A stretch of 64,000 bases of DNA. It comes from Candidatus Altimarinota bacterium. Its GTDB lineage: Bacteria; Patescibacteriota; Gracilibacteria; BD1-5; UBA6164. Positions 1 through 11,178 of this stretch are shown here, piece after piece. The stretch covers positions 1 through 64,000 of the forward strand of contig CALREY010000001.1 in assembly GCA_943356435.1 (NCBI GenBank). The letters are read 5' to 3'. Numbering within the stretch: the first letter of the stretch is position 1; each line of letters begins with the position of its first letter. Both the position numbers and the translations under genes were made by a program. Under the pieces are notes generated by a model, which was given only the letters and a program-made list of their open reading frames with translations, searched no databases and was not told the DNA's origin.

Positions 1-879
1 CATAATTGTTCCACTATAACTATCTTGTAATCATTTCAATAATTGTACTCTATGACTATAATCTGTCTTGTCTATCAATGATGCACAACTCCCTGTATCA
101 CTATATGATGCTAGTTTATTTGGTGTGAATTCAAATCATCAATCATACCTAAATTTACTAGTTTTAAATGAACTTGGTAAATTGTTAAATCATCTATATA
201 CCAATTTTTTTTGCGTAACTATTTGTTGTAAATCTGTTACACTTGTATCATTTGTTATTATTCATGGTAGACTTAATACTGTACATAGATTTCAGCTAAG
301 TGTCTTGGTCATTTGTCCATTATAATTTCATGAGGTATATGCTGTTGCTTCTGTTGTTCAGGCATTTGCTTTGTTCTGCTCCTTCCATAATTTTAGGGAA
401 GGTTGGGATGGGTTAAGTACCATTTCATCTCCTTCAACCATTCATCATATCTCATATTCATTTTTTGTATTTATTACTGAATATGTATACTCTTTATCCG
501 ATAATGGATCTGTTGGGATTTTATTCAATTTATCTGTATTTGTAAATACTGTTTCTCAAAATATTCACTGATTCCATACCACAGAACCACTGTATAATAT
601 ATTTACTCAATCTGTTGGATTTGGATATTTCCCTGCATCCAATTGAAATAATTCCAAGCTAGATTTTATAGATGATATATCACTTATCCTACTACTATCT
701 CTAGCATCTGCACTATATCCACTCAGTGATATAAATGCTATTGTTCACAATATTGCTAGTATTGATATTACAACTATCAGTTCTACTAATGTGAATCCTT
801 GTATATTGTAGCCTCCTTCCTTTTTAAAAGGAAGGAATTTAGGATGGATTATTTTTAGGTTTATTTTTTGTTTATTCAT
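1..879 (-). CDS. type IV pilin-like protein, C-terminus beyond the window
   Basis: Reads open for 293 codons to the window edge with TGA as Gly. A 28-residue leader ends in IQG, then FTLVELIVVISILAIL, the class III (prepilin) signal with Glu at +5. This predicts processing by a PilD-type peptidase and assembly into a pilus or pseudopilus. Further on comes the pseudopilin-like RISDISSIKSSLELFQLDAGKYP, which is where type IVa/GspG-like pilins have the alpha1 helix end and a proline-rich turn. The middle (NPSQPSLKLWKEQNKANA) is encoded by a palindromic repeat and is missing from the paralogue at 5237-6121. The leader also carries a palindrome-encoded stretch (KFLPFKKEGGYN). It closely resembles the pilin at 2259-3989. 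Whether it also had a FISUMP-like C-terminus cannot be seen. Confidence 0.9.
811..848. repeat. palindromic element inside the pilin leader
   Basis: Perfect inverted repeat CCTTCC-TTTTTAAAA-GGAAGG (814-834) followed by GAATTTAGGATGG. It lies in frame in the pre-cleavage leader of the first pilin and resembles the intergenic elements at 26616, 31348, 38006 and 57721 in design (CT-rich arm, A/T loop, AG-rich arm, AATTTAAGG-like tail). Confidence 0.7.
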
Positions 880-955
880 TTTATTTAATTTTTAATTAAT
901 CTTATTAAGTATATTGAAATATAAAATAATTAAAAATATTTTGTTCAAAATAAAA

Positions 956-986
956 TTGACTTATTTTGAATTTAATTAATTATACT
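956..986 (+). promoter_or_regulatory. candidate promoter of htrA
   Basis: TTGACT at 956-961 and TATACT at 981-986, spacer 19 nt, about 80 nt before the htrA start. The spacer is longer than ideal, so this is a moderate call. Confidence 0.4.
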
Positions 987-1067
987 ATTTATAAAAATTT
1001 CTTAACTTATTCTTAAAAATAAGTATTATATTATAAGTTATAACTATTTATCAATTAATCAGACTAT

Positions 1068-2228
1068 ATGGACAATAAAAACAAAATAATAATAACAATC
1101 ACTACCCTAATGATATTTCTATCAATAATTTCTGGTGTAATATGAAGTATTATTTTTAATAAATATTTAAATAATCATAAAATAACAGAAGTAGCTACAA
1201 AAGAAACTAAAGTAGTAGAAAAAATCACTAACATAACAGACTTACAAAGTGAAATAACAAAAATAGTAAAAGATGTATCTCCATGAGTAGTAAGTATAGT
1301 AATAAAAAAAGATTTATTGGTATATAGAAATTCGCCATTTTGATTTTTCTCAAATCCTATATGAAGTGTAAATCAAAAAGTATGATGAGGAACATGATTT
1401 TTCATTACAAAAGACTGAAAAATAATTACAAACAAACATGTTATAAGCGACAGTCAAGCTACTTACACGGTTATAACTAATGATAATATAGAATATGATG
1501 CTAAAGTAATAGCAACTGATCCAAATAATGACTTAGCAATATTGGAAATAATAGACGATAAAAAAGAATTCAAAACTCTAGATTTCGTAAATAAAATAGA
1601 TGAAATAAATGTGTGACAATTTGCAATAGCTATGTGAAATGCATTATCAGAATTCCAAAATTCTGTTTCTCTATGAGTAATAAGCTGAAAAAATAGAAAT
1701 ATAAATGATTGAAATAATATGATTTCGTGATTAATTCAAACTGATGCTGCTATCAATCCAGGTAATAGCTGATGACCACTTATAAATCTAGATTGAAAAG
1801 TAATGTGAATAAATACAGCTATAATTCAATGAAGTGAATGACTATGATTTTCTATATGATTGACAAAAAACAAAATAGACTATATGTTAAAGTCTATTAG
1901 TAAATACTGAGTAATAAAAAAACCATATATTTGAATAAATTATATAGCAATAAATGAAGAGGTACAAAAACAAAATAATCTAAAAACTAATACTTGACTG
2001 TATGTAGTGAAACAAGAATGAAGTGTAGTGAATTGAAGTCCTGCAGATGCAGAATGAATAAAACCTGGAGATATAATTACAAAAATAGATTGAGTAAATA
2101 TATGAGCAAATTATGACTTGAATCAATTTATTCAGTGAAAAATACCTGGAGATATTATTAGACTTACAATTATTAGAGATTGAGAGGCAGCAGAAATAAA
2201 TATAGATATGATGTTATGAGAGGCATAA
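1068..2228 (+). CDS. htrA: HtrA/DegP-type serine protease with PDZ domain
   Basis: 386 residues. An N-terminal membrane anchor (residues 6-28, IIITITTLMIFLSIISG) is followed by a trypsin-like domain with the complete triad: His124 in TNKHVIS, Asp155 in DPNNDLAIL and Ser234 in NPGNSGGPL. One C-terminal PDZ domain follows (about 285-380, GIKPGDIITKIDG). Two of the active-site glycines are TGA codons, which is direct support for TGA=Gly. The length and single PDZ match the DegS/HtrA-like membrane-anchored family. It degrades or refolds damaged envelope proteins outside the membrane. It stands alone between divergent pilin genes and ends in a terminator hairpin. Confidence 0.96.
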
Positions 2229-2233
2229 AAAAA

Positions 2234-2257
2234 GAAGCAATTAATTGCTTCTTTTTT
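2234..2257. terminator. bidirectional terminator between htrA and a pilin gene
   Basis: GAAGCAATTAATTGCTTC stem (2234-2251) flanked by A-run and T-run, between convergent htrA and the 2259-3989 gene. Confidence 0.8.
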
Positions 2258-2258
2258 G

Positions 2259-3989
2259 TTAATTTTTTATACAACGCACACTATAACCATATGATCTTCA
2301 ATTTAATTCAGTAGTAGATATAAAATTATCTAAAAACCTTAATGTATAAGCATATAATCAACTATTTGTACTTGATCTATAATATCAAACTCCTGCTTGA
2401 TCATAATAATTTCAATTAGCTCAATGACGCCAACCAGCAGATGGTAATTTTAATTTACTTTTCATTGAATTTACAGTATTAACATTATCAGCACAACTTG
2501 TTCATGATATTAAATTACATGCAGATAACCATTCAGGTTGACTAGGTACATGCCATCATGATGAACATGGTCATTGTCTAGCTGAAGTATTTGTACCTGC
2601 AGGATTATCTGTAATATTTCACCATGCATCGTTATTTTGAGGTGCTTGCCAATCCCAATTAGATCAAAATCAAGTATTTAATGCATTAGTAAAAGTAGTA
2701 TCATTTTTTCACCATTGATAATAATCTCAAATCCATGTATTTCATAAATTACAATTATTAACTGTTCACGCACAATAAATTGGTGCAGTTGTTCAATCCC
2801 GTACTGTTGTTGCTCATAGATTTTTACATGACCATGTTTGTCAATTTGATAAAGTAATGCTTTCTAATCATGTAGTACATTCAGTAGCAGTTACACAAGC
2901 AGTTCAATTCCATCCTTGTCATGAAGTACAAGTAGTATTTCAACCACCTCAGCTACTACTACTTGAAACACTAGTAACAGCATTTACAATAATATCAGCT
3001 CAAAGAGTATTGTTTACGAAATTAGCTCCATAAGCTATTACTTCACTACTTGGTGAACTAGTATTTATTGTTAAAGCTACTATATTTTGTATTTCTCATA
3101 CACTTTGTACTAGAGTACCACTATATGAATTTTGTAATCATTGTAATAACTGTACTCTTGCTGTTGTTCATGAATTTGTTTTTGCAGTCAGTGCTTCACA
3201 GCTTCATGTATCTGTATATGCGATTAATTGACTTGTAGTGAAATCAAATCATCAGTCATGTTTGAATTTACTTTCTTTAAATGAACTTGGTAGATTCTTA
3301 TATCCATTATAAACAAGTCATTTATTTGTAACTATTTGTGATAAATCTGTTGTAGTAGTTACATCATTTGCTATTATTGTAGGTATTCATATCATTGAAC
3401 ACGTTGTTCATGATAATGATTTTGCCATTGTTCCATTATAATTTCATGTTGTATAGGCTTTTGCTTCTACTGTTCATGCATTTGCTTTGTTCTGCTCCTT
3501 CCCTAATTTTAGGGAAGGTTGGGATAGGTTAAGAGAAATAGTATCCCCTTCCAATAATCATGCTAATTCATATTCATTTTGTTTATTTATCACTGAATAT
3601 GTATACTCTTTATCTGTTAATGCATCTTTTGGTATTTTATCTAGTTTACTCAGATTTGCATATACTGTTTCTCAGAATGTTCATTGTTTCCATACTACTG
3701 ATCCACTATATGTTACTGATACTCAGTTTGTTGGTAATGGATACTTCCCTGCATCTAAGTTATACAATTCTAATGACGATCTCATCGTAGATATATCACT
3801 TATTCTAGTACTATCTCTAGCATCTGTACTATATCATTGTAAGCTTATGAATGATATTGTTCATAATATTGCTAATATAGTTATTACTACTATTAGTTCT
3901 ACCAATGTAAAGGCTTTATTAGTTTTTTTATTGTAGCCTTCCTCCCTAATATTAGGGAGGAAATTCAATGGTGGGTTAAGTTTGTGCAT
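2259..3989 (-). CDS. pilin-like protein with C-terminal FISUMP domain
   Basis: 576 residues. The prepilin signal is KKTNKA then FTLVELIVVITILAIL, so the residue before the cleavage site is Ala rather than the usual Gly. A pilin-like region follows to about residue 330, then a Ser/Gly linker at about 345-358. The Cys-rich C-terminal part (about 370-576) has GWHVPSQPEW, LKLPSAGWR and a terminal GYSVRCIKN, the signature of the Fibrobacter succinogenes major paralogous domain (TIGR02145/FISUMP). It is therefore probably a pilus-borne tip or surface-binding protein; that role is inference. The leader and the middle both contain palindrome-encoded segments. Its pilin part is colinear with the 5237-6121 protein apart from those insertions. 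Confidence 0.9.
3493..3533. repeat. palindromic element inside pilin coding sequence
   Basis: CCTTCCCTAATTTTAGGGAAGG (3497-3518) followed by TTGGGATAGGTTAAG. The equivalent lies at 376-420 in the first pilin. It encodes LSQPSLKLGKEQNKANA and is absent from the third pilin at the same alignment position. Confidence 0.75.
3936..3980. repeat. palindromic element inside the pilin leader
   Basis: Inverted repeat CCTCCCTAATATTAGGGAGG (3941-3960) with tail AATTCAATGGTGGGTTAAG. It encodes NFLPNIREEGYN in the leader peptide of the FISUMP pilin. Confidence 0.75.
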
Positions 3990-4043
3990 AATAATATAAT
4001 ATGAAAATATATAATTTTAAAACTATAAAATTATATAAGAAAA

Positions 4044-4080
4044 AAAGAAAATATAAATAATATTTATATTTTCTTTTTGA
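4044..4080 (-). terminator. terminator of pilT
   Basis: Long AT stem AAAGAAAATATAAATA / TATTTATATTTTCTTT downstream of the PilT stop. Confidence 0.65.
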
Positions 4081-4110
4081 CTTTTTTGTATTTTATTTAT
4101 TAATACTTTA

Positions 4111-5157
4111 TTATCCTTGATCTTTGAAGTAATTAATATAATCTGCTTCCTTTATCAATCATCTATCTCTCAATATTTCAGCATATTTTTGCATATGTAT
4201 CATTCAATAATTTGAACCTGTTTCTATATATGTAAACATTTGATTTATATTTCAGTTTCTTATCAAATTCTTTATTCAAGTATTTACTATCATTAATTCA
4301 AAGATTCATATTCTACCTCATCAGATTTTTGGAATAAGTCTTTGTGATAATACTCATTTTAATGATTCTGATAATTTTTCTCTCACTAATGGTTGAGATT
4401 CTATTGGGAAAAAACTAATCAATCTATTAACTGTTTGTATAGAACTAGAAGTATGTAGAGTAGATATAACTAAATGCCCTGTTTCAGCTAATTCTAATGC
4501 TGATTGTACTGTTTCTCTATCTCTCAGCTCTCATATCATAATAATATTTGGATCTTCTCTCAGTGACGATCTAAGTGCATCTCTAAAACTATTTGTATCT
4601 ATTCATACTTCTCTTTGTGAAAAAAGAGATTTCTTATCCTCAAATATAAATTCTACTGGATCCTCAATAGTAAGTATATGCTCTCATCTCTCACTATTTA
4701 TTTTTTCTAGAATTGAAACCATAGTTGTAGACTTACCTGCTCAAGTTGGTCAAGTAATCAAAACTAATCAACTTTTTAATTCAGTAAACAATTTAGTTGC
4801 AGGTGGTAATAATAATTCTTCCATTGTCATAACTTTGTTTGAAATTCTTCTCATAACAAAAGATATTTTTCATAGTCTAAAAAAGGCATTTACCCTAAAT
4901 GATACTCAATCAGTATGTACATAAGCGAAATCAAGCTCATGATTAATCAAAAACTTATTTATATTTTCTTTATTTGATTTCAATAATATTACAAGTATTT
5001 CTTTTATTTTTTGTAAATCAATAATTCAAAAAGAATCTACTATAGATAATACTCAATCTATTCTATAAGATATTTTATTAGTTTCAGAAATATGAATATC
5101 TGATGCATTATGTTTTATTGCATAATCAAATATTGATAATATAAAATCGTTATTCAT
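4111..5157 (-). CDS. pilT: PilT-type twitching motility ATPase
   Basis: 348 residues, the normal PilT size. An N-terminal PAS-like domain has SDIHI. Walker A GPTGAGKST is at about 136-144, followed by the Asp box TIEDPVEF, Walker B IIMIGELRDRET and the His box STLHTSS. The AIRNLIRE motif typical of PilT appears as VNTGIKNLIRNGNINQM. It powers pilus retraction at the cytoplasmic side of the inner membrane. It lies between two pilin genes on the same strand, but each gene has its own terminator, so a single operon is not obvious. Many Gly residues, including one in the Walker A motif, are TGA. Confidence 0.95.
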
Positions 5158-5208
5158 TTTTTATTAGATGTAAATAATATAAAAAATTATAACATATAAA
5201 ATTAAAAA

Positions 5209-5246
5209 AAACAAATAATCAAATCATAAAAATGAATTATTTGTTT
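5209..5246 (-). terminator. terminator overlapping the third pilin stop
   Basis: AAACAAATAAT ... ATTATTTGTTT inverted repeat that overlaps the last codons of the pilin at 5237-6121. Confidence 0.55.
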
Positions 5247-6121
5247 AAGTTGTTTACGAAGTTAATTGAATAATTGTTTACTTCATTACTAGGATTATTT
5301 TCATCTATATTTAAGTCAATTATATTACTTATTTCTCACTCTTTATAAAGTATTGTATTACTGTAAGAATCTTGTATTCATTTCAATAATGATACTTTTT
5401 CCAATGTTGCTGAATTTGAACTACTAAATAATTCTTCACATTTATCATTATTAGAATAAACTAATAAATTATCAGATAAAAAATCAAATCCTCAAAACAT
5501 AAATAATTTAGTATTTTTATAAGATGATGGTAAATTATTATATCAATTATATACCAACCATCAATTATCATGTAATTCTACAAAATCAGTAGAATAATCT
5601 AAATCGCTAGAAATAATACTCGGAACAACTAATATATTACAATTATTTCATGATACTACTTTTGAAACAATACCATTATAATTTCCTGATACCATAGCTT
5701 TTACTTTATCTTCATCACCTTCAATAATTCATGATACTTCATATTCAGTTCCATTTTGAGAAACAGAATAAGTATATTCTTTATCTAATAAAGGATCTTT
5801 TGGTATTTTATCCAACTTTGAAACATTAGTAAAAACTGACTTTCATAATGTTCATTGATTCCAAACAGTAGCTCAACTATAAGTAACATTTATTCAGTTT
5901 GATGGAATTGGGTATTTTCATGCTTCTAATTCATATAATTCCATAGATGTGATTACATTTGAAATATCCGATATTCTGACACTGTCTCTAGAATTAGAAT
6001 TGTATCACCTAAAAGACATAAATGCAATAGTTCATAAAATAGCTAATATAGTAATAACTACAATTAACTCAACCAAAGTAAATGCAGATTTATTTGACTT
6101 ATTTATAGAACTATTATTCAT
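5237..6121 (-). CDS. type IV pilin-like protein
   Basis: 294 residues. A short 14-residue leader ends in KSA, then FTLVELIVVITILAIL with Glu at +5. The residue before the cleavage site is again Ala. The rest follows the other two pilins closely: LGTIAFMSFRGYNSNSRDSVRIS, MELYELEAGKYP, KIPKDPLLDKEYTYSV, LPSSYKNTK. It has no FISUMP domain and no palindrome-encoded insertions, so it serves as the unmodified reference copy. It is probably a major or minor pilin; the sequence does not say which. Confidence 0.9.
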
Positions 6122-6304
6122 ATTAATATATATAAACTAAATTATTAATGTAATTATAGTATTTTTAACAATAAATAAATAGATAATTTAATTTCATATT
6201 GACAGAATTAATTATTATATGTTTAATAAAAATTAATAAAATATTTTGATTTATATAACAAAATAAACTATAATATGTTGGTATTTTATTTATAATTTAA
6301 AAAT

Positions 6305-7390
6305 ATGACAACACAAACAAAACAAGTTCAAGTTGAAGAAGAAAAAAAACTTAGTTTAACAGCTGCTGAAGTAACAGAAGTAGAATGAGTGTTTCAAGAT
6401 GCTAAAGATTTCAGAACTATCTGAGAAAGAATCACTGCTCCTCTAGATAGTATCATTTCTGAAACTGCAAAAATTATAGACAAAGACCCTATAATGAATG
6501 TAAGTAATGAATTAGAAAAAATGAATGGTGAAGTACAAGATGTCTATAAAGATATTATAGACAACGACTGAACATTTATGAAAATAATGAAATCAATACC
6601 TCTAGTTTGAACAATTGCCTCTTCTATAGATAATAAAGTCGACGAAGCAAAATTCAATATGAAAAGTATGGAATGAAAAATCGGAGTAATATTTTCATGA
6701 TTTGATCAATCATATGAATCAATAAATACATCGATAGATATGCAAAAACAATTCGTAGACTGAATAGAAGCAAATCTATGAAAAGTAGTAGCATACAAAG
6801 AATTTATACAAGTAAAAATAGAAGATTTCAAAGCTAGATTAGCACAAACTACTGACCCAGATGAAAAAATGAAATTAGAAATGTTTATCAGAAATGTAGA
6901 ATATTTCCAAAGTAATTTGATAGTGCTTATTGGAAATCTGGATATGGCTAAAAAGAGATTACTTATGAGACTGGATTCAGCAAACAAATTATCTCTTGCG
7001 ATGAATTCATCTAGACCAATATTCAAAACACTATTATCAACTGCCTTAATAGAATCATCTAGTCAAAAAGCTATTGATGCATCTATGAAAGCTATGGATG
7101 TAATGTGATCAACAATAGATAAAATGTCTTCAGAATTGACTGACAAAGCTATTGCATCAGCAAAAAAATCAGAAGAAATGGCAGCAAAACCAGTATTATC
7201 AAATACTGTATTTATAGAAAATGTTACTAAATTAAAAAATCATTTTGATGAAATAGATGATTTCAGAATAAAAGTAAAACAAGAAGCAGAAAAAGAAAAA
7301 GAATTATTTAATGAAGCAAAAACAAAACTAGACAATATAAAAGTATTATCAAAAGAAAACCAAGAAGAACTAGCAAAAGAACTTAATTAA
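6305..7390 (+). CDS. TelA-family protein (toxic anion resistance family)
   Basis: 361 residues, almost entirely helical. The run FMKIMKSIPLVGTIASSID and the following long coiled coil match the TelA/KlaA family (PF05816). TelA proteins are named for tellurite resistance, but their molecular role is unresolved; in firmicutes they affect envelope stress and antibiotic tolerance. This is the first gene of a three-gene operon: the next start is 5 nt after its stop. A possible promoter (TTGACA at 6199, TTTAAT 17 nt later) lies upstream. An oxyanion-resistance role is not shown by the sequence. Confidence 0.85.
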
Positions 7391-7395
7391 AAATT

Positions 7396-8631
7396 ATGCT
7401 TACAAAAACTAATACATACTCAAGTGAAAAAAATGATTTAGAGATAAGTCATTCTTTTTCTGTACCTGAGAATATAAAAAGTCATATAAATGATAGATGA
7501 TTTTATTTATATGAATGGATATGAAGCCAAGATGTAAAAGCTAGTATAGAAAGAGATTTTTTGAAGTATATCAAAAAATTATGAATTGTATTTGCAGTAA
7601 TTCTAATAATACCTAGTGCTATATTATTTTTAGCTAAAGATATAGCATTATTTATAATATTTTTTGTATGATTTTTATGAATTATAAACTTTATATTCAT
7701 ATTTATGCTTACTATATTAGCTATTAAAAGGTCTTCTATACTTAGAAAAAATGCTTTTGTTTTGATTACTGATTCTTCTATTTCTATTAACTGAAAAATA
7801 GAAAAATTAAACAATTATGATATAAATAATGATTGAAAAATAGCTAAAATATCAGAATTATTCGAAGAAGAATTATTCAAAGAATCAAATATAGAAAAGA
7901 CAAAAAAATCATTTTTCAAACAAGTAATGGATAATATATGAGAATGATATTCATTTATATTTAGAATATGAAAATGAAATAGTAAAAATTCATGACAATT
8001 AGTATTACTATTATTAGCTTTGTATACTGTATATGCACTTTCACTTTGATTGATATATTTTGTAGGAATAATATTTGTGTGGTTTTTTTGAAATATATTA
8101 ACTGCAATAAATAAAAAAATATTACTTCTAAAATGACACAAAATAACAAGTATAAATAAACATTTCGAAGATATTGATAATTATTCTAAATTACTAGTAA
8201 ATGAAAAAGAAAACTTATCAAATCTGTTAACAAATGCGATGAATAATGATTGGAAAGACTGATTACTTACAGATATAAATAAATGACTCGAAGAAATAAA
8301 CCAAAATGCAGATAGTTCTATAAATACTAATATAAAATTAAAAGAAGAAATAAATACTTCTGAATATAAAGAAATGTTTAATTTTTCTATATATAATTCT
8401 TGGATAAAAAGACAAATTATTACTCCCCTAGCACAAATAAGCGAATTATTAAGTAAAAACCTAAATATACTCTCAAATAGCAAACAAAATATAGAAAAAC
8501 AAATATTAGAAACAACTGACCCATCTCTGAAATGACCACTTGTAGCAAGTAAAACAAGAGTAGAAATGAAAATAGTAGAAATACAAAAACATTTAGAAAA
8601 AATAAATATTTATATTGATAAATTGAAGTAA
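7396..8631 (+). CDS. unknown membrane protein with coiled coil, TelA operon
   Basis: 411 residues, no family recognised with certainty. Two hydrophobic helices lie at about 57-105 and two more at about 195-235 (LVLLLLALYTVYALSLGLIYF). A long charged helical C-terminus follows (about 245-411). The layout of paired membrane helices followed by a helical tail recalls XpaC-like partners of TelA in firmicutes, but I cannot confirm the family. It starts 5 nt after telA and ends 2 nt before the AAA+ gene, so the three are almost surely cotranscribed and probably work together at the membrane. Confidence 0.75.
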
Positions 8632-8633
8632 AC

Positions 8634-9959
8634 ATGACAAAAGATACATGATTTGATGCATTTTTCAGAGCAGTTACATCTTCTCCTGAATTCAAAACTG
8701 CAGCAGAAAAAGATTATATATGAGATTTCAAAAAATGATTGGATGAAATGGAGCAAAATTTAAAAAATGCATCTAAAATATCTGATACTTTTAATGATGC
8801 ATTTAATACTCCAGAAGCAATAGAAGCAGGAGAAAATTATTCTAGTTCTTATACTCCATATATAAATAAAACTGAAGAAACTGCAACTAAAGAAATAAAA
8901 CTAGATATACAATATTTTGAAAATAAAAATCCTGCTACATTTTGATTCAATTGAGTCGCATGAATGGCAGAATTAAAAGAAAATCTGAGAGAATGTTTTA
9001 TCAGACCACTTAAATTTAAATTTTTGGTACAAAAATTGGAAGAAGATAATTTATCCCCTCCCCCTTCGGGTACTCCCCTAGATAAGGGGAGAAATAAGGA
9101 TGATACAAAAAATTCAAAAAAAGATGCAAAAAATGAATTGTATAAACAAATAAATGATGCATATAAAAAATTCAATGTTAACATACCTACTTGATTACTT
9201 TTTTATGGTCCTCCAGGTACAGGTAAAACATTTATAACAAAAAAATTAGCAGAAGAATTATGAGCATGACTTATAAAAAAATCTGTATGAGAATTTGGTT
9301 CTAGTTATATTCACCAAACATCTAATAATATAAAAAGCTTTTTCAAACAAGCTAAAGAAGCAAGTGAAAAATGACCAATTATACTATTTTTGGATGAGAT
9401 TGATTCCCTACTATCTAAAAGAACTGATAATATAGATGCAAATAAAGCTGAAGAAGTTTCTCAATTTTTACAAGAATTTAATGCACTAGAAGAAGCTCCA
9501 AACTTGATAGTAATAGCTGCTACAAATAGACCAGATCACTTGGATAGTGCTATACTTAGATCATGAAGATTTGATAAAAAAGTATATATCTGAGCTCCTG
9601 ACTATATTGCTAGAAAAGAATTATTTCAAATAAATATAGAAAAAGTAAATAGACCACATAAAGAGCTAGATTATGATAAATTAGCAGAGTTAAGCGACTG
9701 ATATGTATCAGCAGATATAGAAGCTATATGTGATGAAGTATCTCGTGATGCAAGTAAATCTATACTAGATTTAGCAAATATGGTAGATAATGAAAATGCA
9801 AATTTTGACAAAATAAAAGAACAATTGGATGATAGTATAATAACTATGGAATTATTAGAACAAGCGATAAAAGAAACTACTTCATCTATAAAATATACAG
9901 ATATGTCTATATATGAGGATTGGTTAAAAGAAGAAAAAAAAGAAACAGTTAGAGTTTAA
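8634..9959 (+). CDS. AAA+ ATPase (FtsH/SpoVK-like module)
   Basis: 441 residues. An N-terminal region of about 90 residues is followed by an AAA core: Walker A GPPGTGKT (192-199), Walker B IILFLDEIDSLL, sensor 1 AATNRPDHLDSA, arginine finger and box VII region LRSGRFDKKVYIGAP, then the lid helical domain. There is no protease domain, so it is a remodelling ATPase, not FtsH. Residues about 140-157 (LSPPPSGTPLDKGRNKDD) are encoded by a palindromic repeat element and enlarge the stretch before Walker A. It is the last gene of the TelA operon and ends in a strong hairpin that overlaps its stop codon. Confidence 0.92.
9054..9099. repeat. palindromic element inside the AAA+ gene
   Basis: CCCCTCCCCCTTCGGGTACT then CCCCTAGATAAGGGGAGAAATAAGG. 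The same architecture as the intergenic copies at 31348 (CCCTCCCCCTGCGGGGACT then CCCTTTGGAAAAGGGAGAA) and 26616. It keeps the reading frame. Confidence 0.85.
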
Positions 9960-9978
9960 ACTCTAACTGTTTCTTTTT
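9937..9978. terminator. bidirectional terminator, TelA operon and C39-like gene
   Basis: Perfect palindrome centred at 9957/9958 (GAAACAGTTAGAGTTT and its complement) with flanking A-run and T-run; the stop codon of the AAA+ gene is within it. Confidence 0.85.
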
Positions 9979-10943
9979 TAATCATTTAATTTCTCATCTG
10001 TATCAAAAGCCATTTCATCAAATTTGTTATCCATTGTGTATAACAATTTAGATATCAATAGTGAAATATTTTCATCTTTATTATTGCTTTTCTTTCTCAG
10101 ATTTTGAGAAACTATTTTTAATATATTTTTTTTATTATTTGGATTTTTTTCTATTAATTCATCTAACCTATTCATAAATAATTTAGATTTTTCAGTGAAA
10201 TATATATCTTGAAAATCTAATTTATTTTGATTTAATTTTCATTCTAGTAACAATATTTTGTTTCAATTCTCTCTTATTCATTTTATAATTATACTATTTT
10301 CATACTTATAATTAGCTCATTTAGAAGTACCAGGATCAAAACTTACAATATTTATTTTATCATATCAAACCAAATCAATTACATGATAAGAATCAGTAGT
10401 TTGATTAAAATTTGGATTTCAAAGTGTAAGTGTATTAGAAGGTGCTATAACTATATAGTCATGTGCTATCAAATACCTAATTGTTTCTATACTTGGATTT
10501 TTTATTATATGACTAGTTTTATTATCATATCAATAAAATCAAATAGCCAATTCTTGCATTTTTTCTATACTTATATCCCTTAAATAAGTTATATTAGAAT
10601 TTTTATTATGCTTTTTGTCCTTGATTATTCACATTTTTAATTCCTCATAATTATTCATATTTTCGAATTCTCTGTCAGCAGAATTGAAATCAAAATAAAC
10701 ATTATTTGTATTTGCATTAGCAATAAAAAGTGCAGCTTCTTCACAGGATTCATTATTTTTATCCCAGTTTTCCTTGGTTTTCAAAGGAGCTTGAACCATA
10801 AATCTTAAATTATCTATATTGTAATAATTATAAAATTTATAGTTTCATATATTATTTCTTATTGTAATATCTTCAAACTCATATCAGTAACTATTATTAC
10901 ATATAAAAAACAATACAGTTAACAACAAAAATTTCTTTAACAT
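9978..10943 (-). CDS. secreted C39-like cysteine peptidase (copy A)
   Basis: 321 residues. A Sec signal peptide (MLKKFLLLTVLFFICNNSYG) is followed by QAPLKTKENWDKNNESCEEA, the catalytic-Cys region of the Peptidase_C39_2 fold, and later DSYHVIDLVGYD with the catalytic His and FDPGTSKG. The C-terminal about 90 residues are charged and helical (SQNLRKKSNNKDEN) without a known domain. It probably cleaves extracellular or periplasmic substrates; no substrate can be named. It is a paralogue of the next gene upstream (11215-12225). Confidence 0.82.
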
Positions 10944-11178
10944 TAAAATAAATTTTATGAAATAAAATTAATAAGTACATTCATAAATTTATCGATATAA
11001 AATTTGGAATATTATTTTTTTAATAACCAGAAATCTATTTATTCTAGTAAAAATAAAAAATTAATTAATATATAATTGGTAAAAAAAACTATTCCATTTT
11101 TCATATTAATTAAATAAAAAGTAATTACAAATATAAATTTTTTAATGATTTTACATTTATTATTTATAATTTTTAATA
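10944..11178. other. AT-rich intergenic stretch
   Basis: About 235 nt between the two C39-like genes. Only A/T tracts are seen; the promoter of the downstream gene must lie here but no clear -35/-10 pair stands out. Confidence 0.5.

Noticed and set aside
3487-3936. Plus-strand frame of 149 codons inside the FISUMP pilin
   Set aside because: It is antisense to a well-supported pilin gene and contains no recognisable domain; TGA removal on the minus strand gives the real protein.
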